Source: Adiantum capillus-veneris (Eukaryota > Streptophyta > Polypodiopsida > Polypodiales > Pteridaceae). From it: 64,000 nucleotides of DNA. The notes below the pieces were generated by a model. That model ran no database searches and was not told where the DNA came from. It saw only the letters and a program-made list of their open reading frames with translations. A program made the translations under genes and the position numbers. Shown here piece after piece: positions 57,046-64,000 of the stretch; within the stretch, counting starts at the first letter, position 1; every line of letters begins with the position of its first letter. Where the stretch lies: positions 84,611,340 to 84,675,339 of the forward strand of contig CM043971.1 of the NCBI GenBank assembly GCA_014529385.2, given 5' to 3'.

Positions 57046-57385
57046 GACAACGAGCACTACGCTCTGAGTGGGATGGAGATTGAAGCTTCAATCGCAAAGG
57101 GAGTGATCTGTCTTTGCTCATAGATGTAGATCGTCTCACCGCTAGATCTAATTGATCGGGTGAAAGAGACGTTAAGAAGCACTACTACTGCTTACTTAGC
57201 GTCTCTTTCACCTGATCAACTAGATTTAGTGGTGGAAGAGACGCTAAGAAGCACTACTACTGCTTCTTAGCGTCTCTTTCACCCAATCAACTAGATTTAG
57301 TGGTGGGGCAAGCAACATCTATGAGCAGATACGGACTTCCTTTGTGATTACAGCTTGAGCCTCCATCACACCTAGAGTGCAGTGC
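57046..57385. mobile_element. Nested foldback with two tandem perfect hairpins
   Basis: Outer arms (57046-57140 and 57305-57385) are diverged inverted copies sharing GCTCATAGATGT/ACATCTATGAGC. The centre holds two tandem hairpins, each with stem AGAGACGCTAAGAAGCA or a near copy, loop CTACTAC, and the complementary stem. The units are separated by CAACTAGATTTAGTGGTGG. The whole sits upstream of the TNPA-like gene in CACTA B and is absent from copy A. Confidence 0.8.
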
Positions 57386-57426
57386 TTTTACAAATTCAAC
57401 AAAAACTCTCTACACGGGAATACCTC

Positions 57427-57429
<3 letters not shown>

Positions 57430-57525
<96 letters not shown>

Positions 57526-57529
57526 CTAC
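57430..57529. repeat. (CT)n followed by (TATC)n
   Basis: About 78 bp of CT repeats turn into six TATC units just before the TNPA-like start. Confidence 0.95.
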
Positions 57530-57594
57530 TTGACCATGTTTTCTACTCCATTCATTCAATATTAAGTTTAAATGTTTGTGTGTTTAATGCAGGT

Positions 57595-58917
57595 ATGGAT
57601 GATGAGCAGTTTCTTTCTTTCTTGTCACCCGAGCAGAGACAGTGGTGCATGGAGCATCATCGCTCTGGTGCACCATCACGTGTTCCTAATCCGACCGCAT
57701 CTCCCTCTATTTTGGAGCATTCAGCGTGCTCCAAAGCTTCGGTGTCGACGAGACGATCTTCACACTCGTCTAGGCCCCGACGCTCTAGTGGTGGCGGTGG
57801 CGGTGGCGGTTGTTGTGGGGATGCCGCCGTCGATACTTCGACACCGTCTCGTCTTCGACGAGGCTCTTTACCCTCCCCTTCTTTGCCCGCCCCGACACCA
57901 GCCATGGCATCGCCATCGACACCAGGTTTTGCGCGGCTGACGGCCGTTCCTAGTGGCTACACACCACTAGCTACTCCTCTAGGAGTCACTCCAGTGGACA
58001 CTCCTCGCTTCGGGGCCCAGACTCCAGTGGAGACGCCTGACGTCCGTACTCCCGTCGACACGCCAATAGAGACCCCTGTCGGGACACCCAGGTTCACACA
58101 TCACCAGCAAGAGGGCTTGCCTTACTCCATCGACTTCAGTGGCGACATCATCTTGGATGATGAAGGCAAGAAGGTGATTTTGTGCATGCGCGGTCTTTGC
58201 TCTCAGGTGTTTAGACACTACATACTAAACACCTGGAGTGAAGTACCGAGTGATTTAAAAGACAGAGTCATCAGCATGCTTCATGACAAGTTTCCTGTTC
58301 ACGGGATGAGCGCTTCAATGAAGACTTGATGAAGATTCGAATGCGTGAATACTGCAAGCACAAGCGTTCCAAAGTGCAAAAAGCAATCAAGCATGGGTGG
58401 AACAGACCAGATTGGCTGGCCAAAGAAGATTGGAAGAATGCAAAGAAAGCAGTACGCAGGGAATCCCAACAAGTGGAAGCAATAAAAGGAGGCAGCCAGA
58501 GCGCGAGTAGAGGCAGGGAGCTCGCACCACTTAGGGAGCGGCGGGTGGGCATCATTTGAGGCCGATTTTGTAAGTGTTTTCACGTTGCTCTTTATGTTTG
58601 ATAGTTTAGGATTTATGGGTTTTTAAATTCTAACATAATGGATTCTTTGTATGTTTTGACAGTGGTCGATGACAGGACGTGATCCCACACCATACGAGCG
58701 TGAGTACACAGGCAGGAAGGGCTTAAACGCCCTGATGGACATTCTAAGTTCTCGCGGCGGCATGGTTAGTATTAGGGTTTACTCTTTTCTATTTTTTGTA
58801 TTGTTTTATAAACGTCGCTACATGTTTATACTTACAGAAAGCTGTCTTATTGTTTTTTTTTTTTGCAAAATCCGACAGATACGCCGCTTGGACGTGATGA
58901 GACGTTTGATTACATGA
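57595..58917 (+). pseudogene. tnpA-like: TNPA-like gene of CACTA B
   Basis: From ATG 57595 the product reads MDDEQFLSFLSPEQRQWCME, a Gly/Ser region and an intact TP-rich tract (VDTPIETPVGTPRFT). It then enters the conserved domain to about 58305, where a 4-base deletion relative to copy A breaks the frame. The second exon follows at about 58663-58765. At the third exon the acceptor AG is changed (GCAAAATCC versus GCAGAATCC in copy A), and the final stop has mutated as well. Confidence 0.85.
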
Positions 58918-59299
58918 CGTCAGTCTAGCCGTAGCTAGATAGCATTAGTTTCTTTTTGTCATAGCTTATGTATCATGAGACGACTTTTATACGTCTTTTT
59001 GAAAACCATGTATATTTTTTCAATAATGACAATGGTATTGTAACTATTACATTTGCAAAGTTTAACAATCAAGTGATTTTGCCTATGATGTGCACAATTG
59101 TCATTGATTTGCTTTCATCAATTTACGCTTGTCAGTTTTGTATCTTTATTTTGCAAACAATACGCACTATGGATGATGGAGTTAAAGGTTATATTGTCTT
59201 GTGGGTGACTATTTTGGGTCTATATCTACCCTTGTACTTTTTTTCAAAGGTGAATCAATTAATGAAACATTCAATATGGTTGAGGGGTGGCAGGGCATT

Positions 59300-59581
59300 C
59301 ACAATGCCCTGCCACCAAAAAAAATTTCCTCTCGGCTGTCGCTATGACCGTCGCTATATAAGGCTCTACAGCGTCACTCTAAACGTCGCTATAGATGGCA
59401 TGCAAACGTCACTATGATCGTCGATATAGGCATCGCTATATAGCGACGGTTATAGCGATGCATATAGCGACCATTATAACGATGCTTATAGCGACGTTCC
59501 CGTATCGACACCGGGGGTTAAAAAAACCCAATGTATTTCCGTCGCTAACAGCGTTACAAGAGCAGACAACCTCTTTTAGTG
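59300..59581. repeat. 3' subterminal and terminal repeats of CACTA B
   Basis: GTCGCTATGACCGTCGCTAT and inverted ATAGCGACG motifs precede the terminal repeat. They are somewhat more diverged than in copy A. Confidence 0.88.
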
Positions 59582-59686
59582 TAATAAGATAAAGGCATGA
59601 CTTTGAAATTCAATTGATCTATATAAGTTTGAATCTTAAACTGCAACTATCGAGCTGTGTGATCACAAGTCAAAATTGATCCACAT

Positions 59687-60055
59687 CTAAGTGCTGACAA
59701 AATTATTCGACCATCCGTTGTCCACCAAAATATTGATGGAGCGACCATTGATAGTTCCAAGAAGGCTCAGAACTTGCTTTAAGAGAGGCTCCAAAACTGA
59801 AGAATTGCATTGAGCATGCTTCATAGGAATAGTTTTATCCTCTAAGACACGAATCGTATTGACCACAGGTTTTCCTTTATCCTTAGCAGAATCTGGTTGT
59901 TCAAAATTCGATGATGTTTCCGTGTTGGAATTTATTTTCAAATTAGACGGATTTGGTCTCTTTGGACATTGATTCCATCTATGGTCACCATCGTAAACTA
60001 TACATAATCCTTCCTTCTTTGAAGTCGAAGATGCATTTGATGAAGATCCTTGCTG
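59687..60055 (-). pseudogene. gypsy gag C-terminus and protease start
   Basis: The minus strand reads a Ser-rich stretch, a zinc knuckle (GLCIVYDGDHRWNQCPKRP) and, 80 residues on, the protease active-site region GTINGRSINILVDNGWSN, with DNG in place of DSG. It stops at a sharp junction near 60060 with plus-strand RNase H sequence. Confidence 0.75.
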
Positions 60056-60069
60056 ACAAATGTAATGGC

Positions 60070-60498
60070 AAATGCTTCTGATCGAGCGTTTGGTGGCGTT
60101 CTTATGCAAAATGATAGTGTCATAGCTTTTGATAATCAAAAAATTTCAGCGATTTAGATGCGATATCCAATGTATGACAAGGAATTTTTGGCTATCGTAC
60201 ATGCTTATCGCACTTGGAAACATTACCTTCTTTGCGCAGATTCAGTGGTTAAAACAGACCATCAGTCTTTGATGTATATTTTCTCTCAACCAATGATGAA
60301 TCCTCGTCAAGGAGGATGGGTGGAAGTTTTGGCAAATTTCCATATGATGATTCAATATGTGCCTGGTCTTCAAAATGTGGTTGCAGCTGCTTTGAGCCGC
60401 ATGCCTCAAGCAACAAATTACACCATAAGTGATGTACACATGGAAATTCTTGCATATTTCAAGAATGAATATTTAACAGATCGAGAGAGGCAAAGGTG
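60070..60498 (+). pseudogene. gypsy RNase H domain
   Basis: The plus strand encodes NASDRAFGGVLMQND, then past a TAG MYDKEFLAIVHAYRTWKHYL and TDHQSLMYIFSQPMMNPRQG. These match the RNase H domain that follows reverse transcriptase in gypsy pol. It lacks the RT domain upstream and is broken downstream at 60498. Confidence 0.85.
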
Positions 60499-60885
60499 AT
60501 GAACTCCATGCTAATACTTTCCCATCTTTCTTTAGGTATTGGTAACGGTTGAAGTTGACCTTGAGGAACCTGTTGAGAAGCTTTAATGATGTAACATGAA
60601 TGACAAGCCTTTACAAACTTGATCACATCGGATTGCATCTGTGGCCAAAAATACGTTGTTGACAGAAGGTAATATGTTTTGTTAACCCCAGGGTGTGCAG
60701 CAAAAGGGACTTCGTGATGTTCTTGTACAAAAATCTTCCTCAATTGTGTATTGTGAGGTACACAAATATGATCAGCATAATACAAAAATTCATCCACAAT
60801 TGTATAAGCTGCAAACGTGTTCATCTCTGCAGGAGTTGAACAAGACGACTTGAGAGCTCGGAACGCCTCTCCAAAGAATCTAAAG
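60499..60885 (-). pseudogene. gypsy integrase HHCC zinc domain, inverted
   Basis: On the minus strand is the N-terminal zinc-binding domain of integrase: HHEVPFAAHPGVNKTYYLLS and YFWPQMQSDVIKFVKACHSC, ending with KERWESISMEFI at 60499. It belongs between the flanking plus-strand RNase H and integrase core pieces, so this roughly 390-bp segment has been flipped in place. Confidence 0.85.
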
Positions 60886-61880
60886 GCAATGCTCAAATTT
60901 TTGTGGTGGTTGATTGATTCTCCAAAATGGCACATTTCATTCCTTGCAAGAAAACGGTTTTTGCCCCCGGATGTTGCGACACTATTCGTACAACATATTT
61001 TCAGATTGCATGGATTACCAAAATCCATCATTTTAGATAGAGATCCAAAATTCACAGGACATTTTTGGATTTCTCTATTCAATCTCTTGGCACCAATCTC
61101 TTGTTCAGTTCAGCTTATCATCCTCAAACAGATGGTCAAACCGAAAGAGTGAATCAAATTTCGAAAGAGATGCTTCGACATTATATTCAAACCAGATTAG
61201 CATCTTGGGAGGATTACTTGCCCCTTGTGGAGTTTTCTTATAACAATTATCCTCATTGAATGACTAGAATGACACCATTTCAAGCAGCATATGGACATAT
61301 AGTTCTTGTTCCTACAAACCTTGATCATCAACACAAAGTAGCATTGGCAAATCAGTTTGTGCAAGAGACGCAAGACGTGCTTATATAGATTCAAGATACA
61401 TTGGTTCATGTCCAATAGAGATATCAAAAATAGGCCAATAAGAGTCTTTGTTATGTAGAATTCAAAGAAGGTGACTTGGTTTTACTGTATGTGGCACCCA
61501 TGTCTTTCCAAAATTACGGCCTCACTTCTATGGACCCTTCAAAATCATCAAGAACAATTCAGTTGTCAGTTACAAGTTGGAACTTCCACCTTCATGGGAA
61601 AAAATTCATCGAACTTTTTACATTTCTTGGCTCAAAACAGTATAATCAAGGAGATTCTCCTATTGCAAACTTATCTTCTTATGTGCTGAGATAGAGGATG
61701 AACACATTATTCTTGTCCCAAAAAGATTGTGAATGTTTGTCGAAAAGAAACAAGACAAAGATCATAACTGAGTTTCTTGTTAAGTGGATTGACCTGGATG
61801 AGTTAGATTCTACTTGGCAAACAGATGAAGAAATGCAACAATACCCTCACCTCCTCCAAGAATTATTTGACAAATGGTAG
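60886..61880 (+). pseudogene. gypsy integrase core and chromodomain
   Basis: It starts at the core beta strand FVVVD (then a stop) FSKMAHFIPCKK. It continues with HGLPKSIILDRDPKFTGHFW, SAYHPQTDGQTERVNQISKE and the YNNYPH region, with several frameshifts. It ends in a chromodomain (EFLVKWIDLDELDSTWQTDE) and a stop at 61878-61880. This chromodomain is distinct from that at 5531, so this is a second chromovirus family. Confidence 0.85.
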
Positions 61881-61908
61881 ATTTTCTTTTGATACATGGG
61901 TTTTATTT

Positions 61909-61922
61909 GAAGAGGGAGGGAA
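61909..61922 (+). other. Polypurine tract
   Basis: GAAGAGGGAGGGAA lies 28 bp after the chromodomain stop and directly before the LTR start TGTCACG. Confidence 0.8.
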
Positions 61923-62335
61923 TGTCACGATTGTGACTAATTTACATCATGCATACTTTCTCATGGATGCAGATACGCAAAGTGCCATGCCAAGGAGGAC
62001 CCCTACGCTTGGATGGTCACAACCCTTCGCTTAAGAGGCATGCCTCTTCACCAAAATCCACGCTCCATCGACAACTAGTCACACCCCCTCGCTCTACGGG
62101 TACAACTCTTTGCCCAATGGTTGCAGCTCTTCGTCCAAAGGATGTGTCTCTACACCTAGAGTCATGTCTGTTCACCCTGAGACGTGTCTTTTCATTTGTG
62201 ACTCTTCGTCTCCTATAAAAGGAGCCCATTGTACTCAGCTTTAATCAATCACACAGAGAGTCTTCTAAGTCTTCTCTCTGAGTCAAGTTCAAGTTTCTTA
62301 AGTCAAAAGTGAATTTTAGTACTTAATCAAGGATT
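61923..62335 (+). mobile_element. 3' LTR of the plus-strand gypsy fragment
   Basis: It starts TGTCACGATTGTGAC (a short inverted repeat) and contains CCTATAAAAGGAGCCCATTG at about 62212, a typical LTR core promoter. It is followed by an R/U5-like tract with AGAGAGTCTTCTAAGTCTTC. The 3' boundary is uncertain; minus-strand gag sequence begins by 62340. Confidence 0.65.
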
Positions 62336-62339
62336 AATA

Positions 62340-63032
62340 ACTAGAAAGATCTTGACAAAAATAACATCCTTTACCACAATCAAGTGGAGGAACATTTGAA
62401 GAAGATTTGCTTTGAGATTGTCGATCTTGCAAATAGAACCTTGAAGCTGAATAAGATGGTATTGCTTGTTGTTTGAATTGAGACTGATGTTGTTGACTTT
62501 GGCTATAGTTGTCTCTGTGATCGTGATGTGAAAAGCGAGCGTTGTTTGAAGATCTGGCACTAGGGAGAAAATTCCGTGTAGGATGCCGATTATCTCCAAG
62601 ACCCTCCACATAGGCTATTGCAGCATCCAAGGTGGTAGGGTTGTATTTGTGCACATCGTCCTTCAAGTTGGGCTCGAGTCTGTCAATAAAACTGTGAAGT
62701 TTATCAGAGGGACTAAGGGTCTCTATCTCCAGAGTTAGCCTTTGGAACTCTATGATATACGCGGCCAAGGAACCTGTTTGGCTCAGGCGGCGAAGAGAGG
62801 ACCGGGCATGAAAATCCGCATTGGCAGGCTCGAACGCCTTGCAAATAGCATGCCGGAATTTATCCAAAGAAGGTATGTGTTTACCATTAGCAACCCGTTG
62901 TTGCCACCAAAGAAATAATATTTCCTTGAGTAGAGAACTAGCAAGTGCAACCTTTTTAGTATCGGCGGCTAAGTCTGTGTTTGATAAGTAGACCTCCATT
63001 TTGAATAGCCATTGGTCCATCACGGCAGCCAT
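62340..63032 (-). CDS. gypsy gag, minus strand
   Basis: A clean 230-residue minus-strand frame begins MAAVMDQWLFKMEVYLSNTD, the usual start of chromovirus gag. It continues with LWWQQRVANG, FHARSSLRRLSQTGSLAAYI, a Ser/Gln-rich linker and the first half of a zinc knuckle (GKGCYFCQD). It breaks off at about 62340. Its knuckle overlaps in content with the one at 59990, so the two gag pieces come from different copies. Confidence 0.85.
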
Positions 63033-63620
63033 TATAGGTTTTGTGTCTGCATTTGATCCAAGCGAGTGTGATGTGGTGCGAGGCTTATGGAACCATCTGG
63101 TCTTTTATAATAGTAAGGGCAACGTCAGATTGACCACCTCCGTCCCAAGAATTCGGCATGGTTACACCTTAAAGGGAACTTGACAAAGTGCAGGTTTGGG
63201 TTCGGGAACAGGTTATTGGACGGGTGCTCGATGAGTGGAAAATCTCTCTAGAATAATTTCGGGCTCTGAAGTCGGGGAATCTGGAATAATTATAATTTTT
63301 GCTCTAGAGAATCTAGAATCACAAACACTTCATGTGTACAAAAAATTCACCCGCAAAATTGCATTGGGGAATCTCGTGTACTGGTTCGCATCGGCCATGT
63401 GTGTAAAATGTCTTACGCAGAGAAGGGCACACAGAGCAAGCACTAGAGGAGAGGCAGCATAAGTTTTTCTTTTTCTAACGTAACTTCGTTTTGAGGAATT
63501 TCATACAAAAGGTTTCTTTCATATGGTCCTTTTAAGTATGGGGCATGGCCGGCCACTTGGAGTCATCAAAAAGAGGGATAACTTAACAAGTCCTTTCACT
63601 GCTATTATGTTATGTAAAAT
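63033..63620. other. Leader-like or unassigned stretch
   Basis: No gene with recognisable motifs. A plus-strand segment near 63186 (QVWVREQVIGRVLDEWK) looks faintly protein-like. The part next to 63032 is where the gag element's 5' leader would be. Confidence 0.4.
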
Positions 63621-64000
63621 CTACAGTGTAATTTGTTTTAACGAAGGGACATCGTGAAAAAACAGCCAATGCAAAAAAAAAACAAAAAAAAAATCAGCCG
63701 ATGAGGAGGTGAAGCGTGTTGGAATTAAGGTTGCAGAGAAACGCACACAGCTTGGAGAAGACGAAGGAAGCTCAAGGCACACAATAGAGAGTGTGTTACT
63801 TAGTGTGCCCAAAGCTTTGCAAAAAGCTTCAAGCTTCTCACGAGACAATGCCTTTGTGAAAATATCTGTAAGGTTGTCCTGTGTTGGCACATAAGCCAAG
63901 TTGATCTCTCCTGCTGAGAGCCTCTCCCTAACATAGTGGTAATGCACCTCAATGTGCTTTGTGCGAGCATGAAAAACTGGGTTCCTCGCAACTGCCAATG
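63621..64000 (-). CDS. Ty1/copia polyprotein C-terminus (RNase H end)
   Basis: The minus strand enters from beyond the window with NPVFHARTKHIEVHYHYVRE and GEINLAYVPTQDNLTDIFTK, followed by KALSREKLEAFCKALG. This is the conserved end of copia RNase H. The final part, from residues SNTLSIVCLELPSS to the stop at 63621, is not family-conserved and may be read into the 3' untranslated region or LTR. It is the only copia-type sequence in the window. Confidence 0.85.
   Translation of the reverse strand, partial: LAVARNPVFHARTKHIEVHYHYVRERLSAGEINLAYVPTQDNLTDIFTKALSREKLEAFCKALGTLSNTLSIVCLELPSSSPSCVRFSATLIPTRFTSSSADFFFVFFLHWLFFHDVPSLKQITL

Larger units (their letters stand above)
53440..59581 (+). 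mobile_element. CACTA transposon B, 5'-truncated
   Basis: This is a second copy of the CACTA family in the same orientation as copy A. It begins abruptly inside TNPD exon 2 (about 53440), with no left terminal repeat. It ends with subterminal repeats and a right terminal repeat CCTCTTTTAGTG (59570-59581) that has one changed base compared with copy A. Two simple-repeat blocks and a foldback lie between its two genes and are absent from copy A. Confidence 0.9.

Overview
The window looks like a repeat-dominated piece of a land-plant nuclear genome. Evidence: CACTA (En/Spm) transposons with plant-type TNPD and TNPA genes, Ty3/gypsy chromoviruses with initiator-Met primer sites, a Ty1/copia fragment, a hAT remnant, GT-AG introns, and very many (CT)n/(GA)n microsatellites. 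I cannot name the species. The element families would also fit a seed-free plant such as a fern or lycophyte, but that is only an impression.

Layout. 1-9073: two related gypsy chromovirus internal regions, apparently tandem and sharing a very long LTR, with a roughly 3.5 kb inversion through integrase and LTR. 9074-13400: decayed minus-strand coding remnants, a foldback element and a near-perfect 130 bp palindrome. 13537-21628: an 8.1 kb CACTA element with matching terminal repeats and a TTT target duplication. Its TNPD gene (6 exons) carries four nonsense codons, and the element holds a captured metal-binding (HMA) gene fragment. 21629-25610: non-coding.

25611-30061: the only gene here that does not look like a conventional transposon. 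It is a 12-exon model (2886 nt, all phases consistent) whose product has a ParB-like WDGNHR motif near residue 230 and a SAM-methyltransferase motif I (DIFAGCGG) at its C-terminus. This order resembles phage and bacterial ParB-DNA amino-methyltransferase fusions. One in-frame TAA and a slipped C-terminal frame suggest recent decay or an annotation subtlety.

32657-46232: a complete minus-strand LTR element (5-bp target duplication AAGTG, tRNA-Asp-type primer site, polypurine tract) that encodes gag, protease and a Gln/Lys-rich protein but no visible reverse transcriptase or integrase. Its leader carries eight copies of a 20-bp perfect or near-perfect palindrome at about 285-bp intervals. A second LTR element (42975-45573) is nested in its 5' LTR.

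46470-48560: hAT transposase remnant. 51495-52463 and 53440-59581: further CACTA copies related to the first. 59687-63032: a mosaic of gypsy pieces alternating in strand. 63621-64000: the end of a copia polyprotein running off the window.

All coordinates, exon junctions and alignments were read by eye. Similarity statements rest on motif recognition, not on searches.
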